NCBI GenBank assembly: GCA_041821285.1 | Contig: JBGUER010000001.1 | Coordinates: 1-64,000 of the forward strand | From: JAJBWD01 sp041821285 | GTDB taxonomy: Bacteria > Bacillota > Clostridia > Clostridiales > Clostridiaceae | Direction: 5' to 3' | DNA: 64,000 nt | Shown here: positions 9,062 through 17,846 of the stretch, piece after piece | Layout of the letters: each line of letters starts with the position of its first letter | Numbering within the stretch: the stretch's first letter is position 1 | The notes under the pieces: generated by a model | Databases searched by the model: none | Told to the model about the DNA's origin: nothing | What the model saw: only the letters and a program-made list of their open reading frames with translations | Program-made: the position numbers and the translations under genes

Positions 9062-9741
9062 GATTTTCCACCAAATTTATACCCGGCGCCATAAATAGTT
9101 ATTATATATATTGGAGATTTAGGATTGTCTTCAATTTTTTTTCTTATATTTTTTATATGAGTATCTATAGTTCTATCAAAGCTTTCACTATTATCCTCAA
9201 AAACCTTATCCATAAGTTGTTCTCTGCTAAATACTTGCCCTGGATTTATTAATAATGTCTTTAGAATTTTAAATTCTACTGATGTTAATATTATAATATT
9301 TTCTTTCTTTTTAACTTCTAATTTATTTAAATCTATTTTTAAATCACCATCATTGAAGCTTAGCCCTTCTGCTAAAGGCTCCTTATAACTTCTTCTTAAA
9401 AGTGCCTTTATCCTAACTAATAATTCTCTAGCACTAAATGGCTTAGTTAAATAGTCATCTGCTCCTATAGATATCCCATTTATTTTATCTTCTAATTGTA
9501 CCTTTGCAGTAAGCATTATAATAGGCACGTCAGAAACAGCTCTTATTTTTCTACAAACATCTTCCCCTGAAAGTTTAGGTATCATAAGATCTAGGACTAT
9601 TAAATGAATCATCTCCTTATCATAAATGGACATAGCCTCTAACCCGTCATATGCCTTGAATACTCCATATCCATCTTTTAAAAGATAAGCCTCTACTAGT
9701 TCAGATATTTTTTTTTCATCTTCAACTACTAATATATTCAT
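9058..9741 (-). CDS. OmpR-family response regulator
   Basis: This 227-aa protein has an N-terminal receiver domain with acidic pocket EDE and phospho-acceptor Asp51 in LIVLDLMIPK, the conserved Lys in LTKPFSARE, and a C-terminal winged-helix DNA-binding domain (about 130-225, TIDTHIKNIRKKI). It is the first gene of the kinase operon, overlapping the kinase by four bases. AAGGAGATG precedes the ATG. The target genes are not known; the two small SHOCT genes immediately upstream are candidates because their promoter region contains repeated TTCA elements. Confidence 0.94.
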   Translation of the reverse strand: MNILVVEDEKKISELVEAYLLKDGYGVFKAYDGLEAMSIYDKEMIHLIVLDLMIPKLSGEDVCRKIRAVSDVPIIMLTAKVQLEDKINGISIGADDYLTKPFSARELLVRIKALLRRSYKEPLAEGLSFNDGDLKIDLNKLEVKKKENIIILTSVEFKILKTLLINPGQVFSREQLMDKVFEDNSESFDRTIDTHIKNIRKKIEDNPKSPIYIITIYGAGYKFGGKS

Positions 9742-9782
9742 CTAATCATCTCCTTGTTATAATAATATCATAAATATTTCAA

Positions 9783-9812
9783 AAAATCTGATGGAATTTT
9801 CCATCAGATTTT
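9783..9812 (-). terminator. Intrinsic terminator between the SHOCT genes and the two-component operon
   Basis: AAAATCTGATGGA and TCCATCAGATTTT form a 13-bp stem with a tiny loop, followed on the minus strand by T-rich sequence. It should stop transcription of the SHOCT pair ahead of the response regulator. A second inverted repeat, ATGCAATT/AATTGCAT at 9909-9930, lies just after the SHOCT stop and lacks a T-tract. Confidence 0.65.
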
Positions 9813-9935
9813 CTATTTAAAAATTACATAATATTAAATTTATTTTTCAACTAAAAAAACATTGGTTATTTGTCATTTTTATGTTGAAAAGTTTTTTCAG
9901 ATGTAATTATGCAATTTTCTTTAATTGCATGATCT

Positions 9936-10193
9936 TTAATTTATTTTAAGTACTTCTTTTTTCTTTAGATAATCCTCTTCTGATATTTCTCCTTTAACAA
10001 ATCTTATATTTAAAATATCTATAGCTTCTTGATTTTTTATAACAGGCTTCTTTTTCTTTTTTTTCATAATAGCTATTACTAAAACTATAATCAACACAAC
10101 AGCTATTGCTCCAAACATCAAATGCATATACATAAAATTATTTGAATTCTGTCCTAAAAATCTATCTCCATGTTGTATAAAATTTCTATTCAT
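9936..10193 (-). CDS. Small SHOCT-domain membrane protein (85 aa)
   Basis: One transmembrane helix (about residues 23-43) is followed by a run of lysines and a C-terminal SHOCT motif, IDILNIRFVKGEISEEDYLKK, a short helical oligomerisation motif found at the end of many small bacterial proteins. The N-terminus is polar with no signal cleavage site. The ribosome site AGGAGG overlaps the stop codon region of the upstream 56-aa SHOCT gene, so the two are an operon. The function is unknown; SHOCT proteins often accompany sensory or membrane-stress genes. Confidence 0.82.
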   Translation of the reverse strand: MNRNFIQHGDRFLGQNSNNFMYMHLMFGAIAVVLIIVLVIAIMKKKKKKPVIKNQEAIDILNIRFVKGEISEEDYLKKKEVLKIN

Positions 10194-10205
10194 TTAGCCT
10201 ACCTC

Positions 10206-10376
10206 CTATTTTAATATCAAATCTTTCTTACTAATATATTCTTCCTCTTCTATCTCTCCACTTGCATACCTTTTATTTAAAATATCTAAAGCTTTATTCC
10301 TCGGTTTTTCTATGTTTTTATCTTGCTTATTATAATAAAACCAAACACCAAAAGCTATAATTAAAATCCAAATCAT
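10206..10376 (-). CDS. Tiny SHOCT-domain membrane protein (56 aa)
   Basis: An uninterrupted frame of 56 codons starts at ATG 10376 with AGGAGG nine bases upstream. It encodes a single N-terminal hydrophobic helix (MIWILIIAFGVWFYY) followed by a SHOCT motif, ALDILNKRYASGEIEEEEY. The C-terminal half is closely similar to the next gene's protein, so the pair looks like a duplication or a partner pair. Spacing to the 85-aa gene is 12 bases. It is small enough to be missed by automated calling. The function is unknown. Confidence 0.8.
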   Translation of the reverse strand: MIWILIIAFGVWFYYNKQDKNIEKPRNKALDILNKRYASGEIEEEEYISKKDLILK

Positions 10377-10440
10377 ATTTTATTCCTCCTTTGATTTCTA
10401 TAACTTTATTATAAATGAACATTATGAAGAAATTTTGAAG

Positions 10441-10474
10441 AAAAAAATTACTGATAAATTTATTTTATCAGCAA
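10441..10474 (-). terminator. Terminator of the csoR-copA-copZ operon
   Basis: CTGATAAA (10451-10458) pairs with TTTATCAG (10464-10471), and the minus-strand RNA continues into a run of seven T after a short weakly paired base. It lies directly downstream of copZ. Confidence 0.7.
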
Positions 10475-10484
10475 TTCTTATGTT

Positions 10485-10700
10485 TTATAAATTTTCTATA
10501 GTCTTTACTTCGTATCCATAATCTTTTATTATATCTTTTATATCAGAATCTGATATTTCTTTTTCCCCTTCTAATATTGCAGTTTTTGTTTCTAAATTAA
10601 CTTGTGCAGATTTTGCACCTTCTAGCTCCATAAGTGCTTCCTCTACATGCATTTTACAATGATTACAACTCATTCCTTCTACCATTATTCTTTTTCTCAT
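10485..10700 (-). CDS. copZ: Copper chaperone, HMA domain
   Basis: This 71-aa single heavy-metal-associated domain binds Cu(I) through the MSCNHC motif (MxCxxC, Cys12 and Cys15) and hands it to the CopA ATPase. It has the full ferredoxin-like HMA length and no extensions. It lies 23 bases downstream of copA in the same direction, with GGGAGG before its ATG. A terminator follows. Regulation is presumably by CsoR acting at the operon promoter near 13,270. Confidence 0.93.
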   Translation of the reverse strand: MRKRIMVEGMSCNHCKMHVEEALMELEGAKSAQVNLETKTAILEGEKEISDSDIKDIIKDYGYEVKTIENL

Positions 10701-10723
10701 ATTTATTCCTCCCTAATTTTAAA

Positions 10724-12955
10724 TTATTTGTTTTGTGTATATCTTTTTAATCTTAAAGCATTTAATAAAACCGAAACAGAACTAAAACTCATAGCCGCTG
10801 CTGCTATCATAGGGTTTAAAAGTGGCCCATTAAACAAATACAAAACTCCCATAGCAATAGGTATTCCTAAAATATTATATCCAAAAGCCCAAAATAAATT
10901 TTGTTTTATATTTCTAATAGTACTTCTACTTAAATCAATAGCAGTAAAAACTCCCATTAAATCACTTTTCATTAAAACAATATCTGCAGATTCTATAGCC
11001 ACATCTGTTCCATTTCCTATAGCTATACCAACATCTGCTTCCGCAAGTGCTATAGCATCATTTATTCCATCCCCAACCATAGCAACTTTATAGCCTTTTT
11101 CTTTAAGTTCTTTTATTTTATACGCTTTTTCCTCTGGCATAACCTCAGAAATCGATTCATCTATCCCTACTTGTTTTGCAATAGCGTTTGCTGTTTTTCT
11201 ATTATCTCCTGTAATCATAATAGTTTTTATTCCTATATTATGAAGTTTCTCTATTGCAATTTTACTATTTTCTTTTACACTATCAGCCACTGCTATTATA
11301 CCAATAAGACTATTATTTTCTGATATATACATAGGTGTTTTACCTTCACCTGCTAATGTTTCATATTTATCTTGAAAATTTAATAAGTTTACATTATTCT
11401 CTATCATAAATCTTTTATTACCAAGTAAAATATTTTTATCTTCTATTTTAGCCTTTATACCTTTTCCAATTACAGCTAGGAATTCACTAACATTCATCAA
11501 ATCTATATTTTTATCAATAGCATATTTAACTATTGATTCACCTAAAGGATGTTCAGAACCTTTTTCACAAGAGGCTGAAATCATAAGTAAATAATCCTCA
11601 TCTACCTGATCTACACTTATTATGTCCGTTACTTCTGGTTTGCCCATAGTAATGGTTCCTGTTTTATCAAAAACAACATAATCTAATTTATGTGCATTTT
11701 CTAAAGACGCTCCATTTTTTATTAAAACTCCAAGTTCCGCACCTTTGCCGGTTCCAACCATTATAGCTGTAGGAGTAGCCAATCCAAGAGCACAGGGACA
11801 AGCTATAACTAAAACAGATATAAGAATAGTTAATGAAAATACCACGCTTTGCCCTGATATAAACCAAGCTAAAGAAGATATTATAGCTAAAAAAATTACA
11901 ACTGGTACAAAATAACCAGAAATTAAATCTGCAAGTCTTGCTATTGGTGCTTTTTCAGTTAACGCTTCCTCAACCATCTTTATTATTTGAGATAAAGTAG
12001 TGTTTTCTCCAACCCTAGTAGCTTTATATTTAACATATCCTGTTTTATTTATACTTGCACCAGTTACTATATCACCTATTTTCTTGCCAACTGGTAAACT
12101 TTCTCCTGTAAGCATTGACTCATCCACTAAAGTTGTTCCTTCTAAAATTTCTCCATCACAAGGAAATTTTTCTCCAGGCTTTACTATAACTAAATCCCCT
12201 ACTTCTAAATCATCAATAGATATATTTTTTTCTTCTCCATTTATTAAAATAACTGCATTTTTAGGAGTAAGTCCCATTAATTTTTTTATTGCCTCTCCTG
12301 TTTTCCCTTTAGCTCTGTTTTCCATATATTTTCCTAAGCTTATTAGCGTTATTATGGTAGCCGCAGATTCAAAATATAAATTATGGACATAATGATTATT
12401 CCCTGCCAATAAATTAAATAAAGAATATAAACTATATATTAACGCGGCAGAGGTGCCAAGCGCTATAAGTGAATCCATATTTGGATTTCCTTTTATTAAA
12501 GTTTTAAATCCTACCGTATAAAATCTTCTTCCTATTATAACTACAGGTATAACTAAAGCTAATTGAATAAGAGCAAAATTAATAGGATTTATTTTAGGAC
12601 TAATAATACTTGGTAATTCTACATTAACCATAGGAAGCATAGCTATTAATAAAAGTGGAACAGTAAATATAATCGATAATATAAGATTTTTTTTCATATT
12701 AGCTATTTTTTGTTTTTTTATGTCCTCTATTTCATTTTGTTTCCTATCATCAACTAACCCATAACCAGCTTTTTTTACAGCTTCTTTGATTTCTCTTTTT
12801 TTAATTTTATTTTCATCATATTTAACATTTAAATACTCAGTTGCAAAATTAACACTAGCTTCATCTACTCCATCTACTTTTTTCAGACTTCTTTCTACCG
12901 CTTTAGCACAAGCAGTACAAGTCATTCCTTGAACTTTATATTTATCATTTTGCAT
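10724..12955 (-). CDS. copA: Copper-exporting P1B-type ATPase
   Basis: This 743-aa inner-membrane pump exports Cu(I). One N-terminal HMA domain carries MTCTAC (Cys13, Cys16). Eight membrane helices are arranged in the P1B pattern, with the transmembrane metal site CPC at 386-388. The phosphorylation motif DKTGT has Asp430, the nucleotide domain has the SEHP motif at 467-470, and the hinge motif is GDGINDAIAL. It has one HMA domain where B. subtilis CopA has two. It sits between csoR (11 bases upstream) and copZ in one operon. Confidence 0.96.
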   Translation of the reverse strand: MQNDKYKVQGMTCTACAKAVERSLKKVDGVDEASVNFATEYLNVKYDENKIKKREIKEAVKKAGYGLVDDRKQNEIEDIKKQKIANMKKNLILSIIFTVPLLLIAMLPMVNVELPSIISPKINPINFALIQLALVIPVVIIGRRFYTVGFKTLIKGNPNMDSLIALGTSAALIYSLYSLFNLLAGNNHYVHNLYFESAATIITLISLGKYMENRAKGKTGEAIKKLMGLTPKNAVILINGEEKNISIDDLEVGDLVIVKPGEKFPCDGEILEGTTLVDESMLTGESLPVGKKIGDIVTGASINKTGYVKYKATRVGENTTLSQIIKMVEEALTEKAPIARLADLISGYFVPVVIFLAIISSLAWFISGQSVVFSLTILISVLVIACPCALGLATPTAIMVGTGKGAELGVLIKNGASLENAHKLDYVVFDKTGTITMGKPEVTDIISVDQVDEDYLLMISASCEKGSEHPLGESIVKYAIDKNIDLMNVSEFLAVIGKGIKAKIEDKNILLGNKRFMIENNVNLLNFQDKYETLAGEGKTPMYISENNSLIGIIAVADSVKENSKIAIEKLHNIGIKTIMITGDNRKTANAIAKQVGIDESISEVMPEEKAYKIKELKEKGYKVAMVGDGINDAIALAEADVGIAIGNGTDVAIESADIVLMKSDLMGVFTAIDLSRSTIRNIKQNLFWAFGYNILGIPIAMGVLYLFNGPLLNPMIAAAAMSFSSVSVLLNALRLKRYTQNK

Positions 12956-12966
12956 ATTACCCCTCC

Positions 12967-13233
12967 TTATTTAGTTATTAATTTATCTAATAATTTTATT
13001 ATCTCTTCAGTTTTTTCCTCACCTTTATTATTCAAAAAAGCATCTTTAACACAATGATTTAAATGCTGTTTAATAATAAGCATATTAGCCTTTTTTAAAA
13101 GGGCAGAAGTTGATGCTATCTGATTTGATATATCCACACAATATCTTTCATCCTCTAGCATTTTTATTATTCCCTCTATTTGTCCTTTTGATGTCTTTAA
13201 TGCTAAAAGAGCTTTTTTCTTATCTTCATTCAT
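12967..13233 (-). CDS. csoR: Copper-sensing repressor, CsoR family
   Basis: This 88-aa all-helical DUF156 protein represses copper export genes until Cu(I) binds. The metal ligands of the family are present: Cys32, His57 and Cys61 (the C-H-C set in YC, KQHLNHC). This set favours Cu(I) over the variants that bind nickel or sense formaldehyde or sulfide. It is the first gene of csoR-copA-copZ. A pseudo-palindrome with G/C-rich core lies between the -10 element and the start, consistent with autorepression. Confidence 0.93.
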   Translation of the reverse strand: MNEDKKKALLALKTSKGQIEGIIKMLEDERYCVDISNQIASTSALLKKANMLIIKQHLNHCVKDAFLNNKGEEKTEEIIKLLDKLITK

Positions 13234-13247
13234 TTTTATTCCCTCCT

Positions 13248-13271
13248 ATACCCCACCCTAGTATGGTGTAT
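13248..13271 (-). promoter_or_regulatory. CsoR-type operator
   Basis: ATACCCCA (13248-13255) and TGGTGTAT (13264-13271) form an inverted repeat with 7 of 8 matches around a short G/C-rich centre, the shape of known CsoR sites. It covers the region between the -10 box and the csoR ribosome site. Confidence 0.75.
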
Positions 13272-13275
13272 TTAT

Positions 13276-13304
13276 ATTATATATTAAATCATTTGTTTTA
13301 TCAA
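13276..13304 (-). promoter_or_regulatory. Sigma-A promoter of the copper operon
   Basis: On the minus strand TTGATA (13304-13299) is separated by exactly 17 bases from TATAAT (13281-13276). The CsoR operator starts five bases downstream of the -10, over the expected transcription start, which allows direct repression. Confidence 0.8.
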
Positions 13305-13310
13305 GGAAAT

Positions 13311-13335
13311 AAAAAAACACCTGATCACTCAGGCA
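13311..13335 (-). terminator. Terminator overlapping the HD-hydrolase stop codon
   Basis: On the minus strand CCTGA, a four-base loop and TCAGG are followed by a run of seven T. The stem includes the TGA stop codon of the gene ending at 13329. Confidence 0.6.
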
Positions 13336-13934
13336 TTTTCATCATTAATATAATCAAACACTTCTTTACTTTCAAAAAGTATTTTTACTTTTTCTTTAAA
13401 TTCTTTATACATATCAATGTCATTTAAACTAATAAAACTATTAACTAAACTTTCATAATACCATTTTTGTTCACTACATGGTGCATTGAATTTTTTCCAA
13501 AGTTTATTTCCTATTCGCTGATAATCTACTATAAGACTCCTAAGATTACTAAGTTTATCTGATAAAGTAAGTAATTGAACTTGCCTTGATGCAGTTTTTA
13601 CATAGTTTATTGTATGAATTTTTCTCTCTTTCCAAGATTCTATTTCTTCACAATCCGAAAGCTTAACTTTTGCATTTATTTTATAAGGTTCAGAGGCTGC
13701 TAAAACAAGTTCTGCAACTTTATCTCCAAGCTTTTCTCGTATCTCATCAATATCTACTGTTGTATCTTCTATAGTATCGTGAAGAATTCCAGCATTAATA
13801 GTATCTTCATCCGCTTTATTTGCAATAAGTATTACAGCAACTTCTAAAGGATGAATAATATATGGGATTTCGCTGCCTTTTCTTTTTTGGTTCATATGTG
13901 CCCTATACGCCAGTTCTAAAGCTATATTATTCAT
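13329..13934 (-). CDS. HD-domain hydrolase, RelA/SpoT hydrolase-like
   Basis: This 201-aa single-domain protein matches the N-terminal hydrolase half of Rel/SpoT. It has YIIHPLEVA with the first metal His, HDTIED for the HD pair, and a downstream KLSDLRSL-like motif (LSDKLSNLRSL). No synthetase, TGS or ACT domain is attached, so it resembles small alarmone hydrolases (MESH1/SAH) that cleave (p)ppGpp to GDP/GTP and pyrophosphate. Other nucleotide substrates are possible. It lies nine bases downstream of pepV and is probably co-transcribed with it. Confidence 0.85.
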   Translation of the reverse strand: MNNIALELAYRAHMNQKRKGSEIPYIIHPLEVAVILIANKADEDTINAGILHDTIEDTTVDIDEIREKLGDKVAELVLAASEPYKINAKVKLSDCEEIESWKERKIHTINYVKTASRQVQLLTLSDKLSNLRSLIVDYQRIGNKLWKKFNAPCSEQKWYYESLVNSFISLNDIDMYKEFKEKVKILFESKEVFDYINDENA

Positions 13935-13943
13935 CTTAACCTC

Positions 13944-15338
13944 CTATTTTGCAAGTTCATATATGGCTTTCCCATATATCTTAGCATTTTTTACTAAATC
14001 ATCTACTTTAATATATTCATTAGCTTGATGGTCTAAATCTGGTTCTCCCTTAAATATTGGCCCAAAAGCCACAATATTTTTCATTTCTTTTGCATAAGTT
14101 CCTCCACCTATAGCAAGAAGCTCAGGTTCAAGTCCTGTTTCTTCTTCATAAACCTTTTGAAGAGTTTTTATTAAAGGATGTTCTTTTTCAAAATATAAAG
14201 GCTCTTGATGAATCATATTTTCTATTCTTATTTCTGTGTTTTCTAGGGTTTTATTTAAAGGTGTCATCATATCATCATATTTAAATGTAACTGGATATCT
14301 CAAATTTAAAGCCATACTAACTTTTTCTTTATCTAAATCTATAGTTCCTACATTAAAAGATAATTTTCCAGAAACTTCATCACAAAGTCCTATTCCAAAA
14401 CTTTCTCCATTTACTTCGAGTCCAATATGTTTATTACAAAAATCTATAAACTGTTTTGTTTGACTTTCTTTCATAGAAATCTTTCCTATAAATTTTAACA
14501 GCTGCATAATAGCATTTTCACCTAGTTGTGGCAAACTCCCATGTGCTGCTTTTCCATAAGATTTTATTGTTACTATATTTCCTTCTGTTGTAGCAACTAT
14601 ATTAGCTTTATTCTTTTCTTTAAATTTATTTAAACAATCTAATACAATTTTAGAATTATCAGTTTTTATTATAGCCTGACAAAAATCTGGAACCATATTA
14701 GGTCTATGACCGCCCTTAATAGATTGAATTTCTATATCTTGATTTTCTTCTACTTTAAAATCTTTTACTAAATCAAATATTGTTATGCCTTTTTCTGCAT
14801 ATATTATAGGATATTCGCCATCTGGAGTAAATCCTAAAATAGGTGGTTTTTCTCTTTCATTATAATACTCCATTTCTTTGCAACCTGACTCTTCATTAGT
14901 ACCAAAAATTATTCTTACTTTTTTACTAAGGGGAATATTTAATTCTTTTATTGCTTTAAGACCATATAGTGCTGCAATCATAGGTCCTTTATCATCTGTT
15001 GTTCCTCTTCCAAATATCTTTCCATCATGAATTTCAGCTCCATATGGTGGATATATCCATCCATCTCCTTCAGGAACTACATCTAAATGTCCTAAAACTC
15101 CAACGTACTCTTCACCTATACCATATTCTGCATAGCCTATATATCCGTCTAAATTAACTGTTTTAAATCCTAATTCTGTGCATAAATTTAAGGTAAAATC
15201 AAGAGCCTTTGAAACTTCTTCCCCAAAAGGTTTCCCTTCCTTAGGTTCGCTTTCTACACTTTTTATCTTTATTATATTTTGAGTATTTCTAATTAAATCT
15301 TCTTTTAATTCCTCTATTTTCATATTTAAGTTTTTCAT
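13944..15338 (-). CDS. pepV: Dipeptidase PepV, M20 family
   Basis: This 464-aa cytoplasmic zinc metallopeptidase cleaves dipeptides, and probably others with an unblocked N-terminus. The M20 metal site is visible: GHLDVVPEGDGW (His-x-Asp), GRGTTDDKGP (bridging Asp), GTNEESGC (Glu-Glu) and FTPDGEYP (Asp). The final metal-ligand His is in DLDHQANEY. The length fits PepV/Sapep enzymes. AGGAGG precedes the ATG. In amino-acid-fermenting clostridia it would finish peptide degradation. Confidence 0.93.
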   Translation of the reverse strand: MKNLNMKIEELKEDLIRNTQNIIKIKSVESEPKEGKPFGEEVSKALDFTLNLCTELGFKTVNLDGYIGYAEYGIGEEYVGVLGHLDVVPEGDGWIYPPYGAEIHDGKIFGRGTTDDKGPMIAALYGLKAIKELNIPLSKKVRIIFGTNEESGCKEMEYYNEREKPPILGFTPDGEYPIIYAEKGITIFDLVKDFKVEENQDIEIQSIKGGHRPNMVPDFCQAIIKTDNSKIVLDCLNKFKEKNKANIVATTEGNIVTIKSYGKAAHGSLPQLGENAIMQLLKFIGKISMKESQTKQFIDFCNKHIGLEVNGESFGIGLCDEVSGKLSFNVGTIDLDKEKVSMALNLRYPVTFKYDDMMTPLNKTLENTEIRIENMIHQEPLYFEKEHPLIKTLQKVYEEETGLEPELLAIGGGTYAKEMKNIVAFGPIFKGEPDLDHQANEYIKVDDLVKNAKIYGKAIYELAK

Positions 15339-15615
15339 TATATTCCTCCTATATTTTGCATGTTAATTTGATTCATAAGCTATATTTTTAGTTACACAAT
15401 ATACTTATAATTATATACATATATATGCCTTTTATTATATCACAATAATAAATATAAATTCAAAACAACTTAAGTTACTTTCAATGAAGAAAATCAATAT
15501 TTTACATTACTTAATTACATATGTAAAAAGGATAAGCACTTTTATTTAATAGCTTTTATTCTTTCATATCTTTTGATATAATTAGTATTATATTTTAAAA
15601 TATGGAGGGTATACT

Positions 15616-16428
15616 ATGAATAAATGGTTATTAAATTTTAATCCTATTACTATGGCTTTATTCGCCACTCTTTTTACATATTTTTTAACAGCTTTAGGCG
15701 CTTCACTTGTATTCTTTTTCAAATCAATAAATAGAAAAGTATTAGACGCCATGCTTGGATTTGCCGCTGGTGTAATGATAGCTGCAAGTTTTTGGTCTCT
15801 TCTTGCTCCTGCCATAGAAATGTCAGAAACTATGAATGTTCCTTCTTTTTTACCTGCTGTAGTAGGTTTTTTAGCTGGTGGAATATTTTTAAGACTAATG
15901 GATATATTAATCCCTCATCTTCACTTAGGCATGCCTGATGAAGATGCAGAAGGTATAAAAACTGGCTGGAAAAGAAGTGTGCTTTTAGTCTTAGCCATAA
16001 CTCTACATAATATACCAGAGGGATTAGCAGTAGGTGTTGCTTTTGGTGCCCTTGGTGCGAATCTTCCCTCCGCTTCCTTAGCTGGTGCAGTAACTTTAGC
16101 TATCGGAATTGGAATTCAAAATTTTCCAGAAGGTGCAGCTGTTTCAATCCCGCTACGAAGAGAAGGGGTTTCAAGAAGAAAAAGTTTTTGGTATGGTCAA
16201 TTATCTGGAATAGTTGAACCTATAGCAGGAGTTATAGGTGCAGCACTTGTTCTTCATATGCAAAAGATTCTGCCTTATGCTCTATCTTTTGCAGCAGGTG
16301 CTATGATTTTTGTAGTAGTAGAAGAACTTATACCCGAATCTCAACTAGAAAAACATTCAGACATTGCAACTATGGGAACTTTAGTTGGTTTTGCTGTTAT
16401 GATGGTTCTAGATGTAGCGCTAGGTTAA
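15616..16428 (+). CDS. ZIP-family divalent metal transporter
   Basis: This 270-aa membrane protein has about eight helices. Helices IV and V carry the ZIP metal-site signatures HNIPEGLAVG (about 130-139) and NFPEGAAV (about 173-180). It imports Zn2+ or other divalent ions, as in E. coli ZupT and Bordetella BbZIP. GGAGGG precedes the ATG. It ends 14 bases before a hydrogenase-like gene on the same strand, so the two share a transcript. A link to iron or zinc supply for the Fe-S enzyme is conceivable but unproven. Confidence 0.92.
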   Translation: MNKWLLNFNPITMALFATLFTYFLTALGASLVFFFKSINRKVLDAMLGFAAGVMIAASFWSLLAPAIEMSETMNVPSFLPAVVGFLAGGIFLRLMDILIPHLHLGMPDEDAEGIKTGWKRSVLLVLAITLHNIPEGLAVGVAFGALGANLPSASLAGAVTLAIGIGIQNFPEGAAVSIPLRREGVSRRKSFWYGQLSGIVEPIAGVIGAALVLHMQKILPYALSFAAGAMIFVVVEELIPESQLEKHSDIATMGTLVGFAVMMVLDVALG

Positions 16429-16442
16429 AAAAAGGAGGAATT

Positions 16443-17786
16443 ATGCTTAAAACTCAAGAAGAAATATTTAAAAATCTTATACAATCTTATGGAAATGAAA
16501 GTTTTGATGAATATGTAAATAATCTAATTAAAGAATCCCAAGATAAAGAATACACTAAAAATCTACTAGCCTCTTTATGTGGCGTCACTGTAGATAATAA
16601 TGTTGATTATTTAAAATCATTAAAATATGCTATTTCAAATTATAAAGAAGATCATAAAGTAGTAAATAAAATTAAAGATTGTAGCAACGATTGTGTTAAT
16701 GAAAATGGGAAAACTAAGTGTGAACTTTCTTGTCCTTTTAATGCTATATTTCATGATAAAAAAGATAATGAAATAAAAATAAATGGAAATCTATGCATAG
16801 ATTGTGGTCTTTGCATAGACAGTTGCGAAAAGGGCTGTTTTCTAGACAAAATAGAATACATACCTTTACTTAATTTATTAAAAAGCGATAAAAAAATTAT
16901 TGCTGCTGTAGCACCTGCCATCGTTGGTCAATTTGGAGATAAAGCTAATATAAATAGATTAAGACATGCATTTAAAAAATTAGGCTTCTTTGATATGGTA
17001 GAAGTTGCATTTTTTGCAGATATGTTAACTCTTAAAGAAGCTGTAGAATTTAACCATCTTGTTAAGAAAAAAGATGATTTAATGATAACTTCTTGTTGCT
17101 GTCCTATGTGGGTTGCAATGATAAAAAAAGTGTATAGTCAAATGATTAAACATGTATCTCCATCTATATCTCCAATGATAGCAGCTGGAAGAGTTTTAAA
17201 GACTATAAATAAAGATTGCAGCGTAGTATTTATAGGCCCCTGCATAGCAAAAAAAGCCGAAGCTAAAGACAAAGATTTATTAGGAGATATAGATTTTGTT
17301 CTTACCTTTGCAGAACTAAAATCTATATTTGAATCATTAAACATTGATGTTGAAAATTTAGAAGAAGATATCTCTTCCGAATATGCATCAAAGGGTGGTA
17401 GAATATACGCTAGAGCAGGAGGAGTCTCTATTGCAGTTAAAGATGCTGTAAAAGATATGTATCCTAAAAAATATGAGTTATTAAATTCTACTTATGCAAA
17501 TGGCGTTCGTGAATGTAAAGAAATATTAAATAAAATATCATCCGGCGATATAGATAGTAATTTCATAGAAGGTATGGGTTGTGTTGGCGGTTGTGTTGGC
17601 GGACCAAAAGCCATAATATCTAAAGAAAATGGGAAAGACTATGTAGATGAATTCGCAAATAATTCCAAGATACAAGTGCCAACTAAAAGCACTTGTATGA
17701 TGGACATTTTAAACAAGATTGGTATTGAATCTATAGATGATTTCAAAAACGAAGAAAAAACTAAAATATTTCACAGAAATTTTTAA
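16443..17786 (+). CDS. [FeFe]-hydrogenase, group B-like
   Basis: This 447-aa iron-only hydrogenase catalyses 2H+ + 2e- = H2, or acts as a sensor. The N-terminal region binds two [4Fe-4S] clusters, with cysteines at 80, 84, 93 and 97, and at 118, 121, 124 and 128. The H-cluster motifs are TSCCCPMW (216-223), GPCIAKKAE (266-274) and GMGCVGGCVGG (377-387). The first motif has an extra Cys compared with the classical TSCCP, a pattern I associate with group B (M3, CpIII-type) enzymes. No small-subunit region follows. AAGGAGG lies upstream of the ATG, and a ZIP transporter gene immediately precedes it. Confidence 0.88.
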   Translation: MLKTQEEIFKNLIQSYGNESFDEYVNNLIKESQDKEYTKNLLASLCGVTVDNNVDYLKSLKYAISNYKEDHKVVNKIKDCSNDCVNENGKTKCELSCPFNAIFHDKKDNEIKINGNLCIDCGLCIDSCEKGCFLDKIEYIPLLNLLKSDKKIIAAVAPAIVGQFGDKANINRLRHAFKKLGFFDMVEVAFFADMLTLKEAVEFNHLVKKKDDLMITSCCCPMWVAMIKKVYSQMIKHVSPSISPMIAAGRVLKTINKDCSVVFIGPCIAKKAEAKDKDLLGDIDFVLTFAELKSIFESLNIDVENLEEDISSEYASKGGRIYARAGGVSIAVKDAVKDMYPKKYELLNSTYANGVRECKEILNKISSGDIDSNFIEGMGCVGGCVGGPKAIISKENGKDYVDEFANNSKIQVPTKSTCMMDILNKIGIESIDDFKNEEKTKIFHRNF

Positions 17787-17846
17787 ATATATTAACCTAA
17801 ACTTAATATATATAGTATACTATTATAATAGATAGGGGGGATTTCT

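Noticed and set aside
10647..11093. Plus-strand frame of 148 codons over copZ and copA
   Set aside because: It is opposite two clearly identified copper genes and has no initiation signals.
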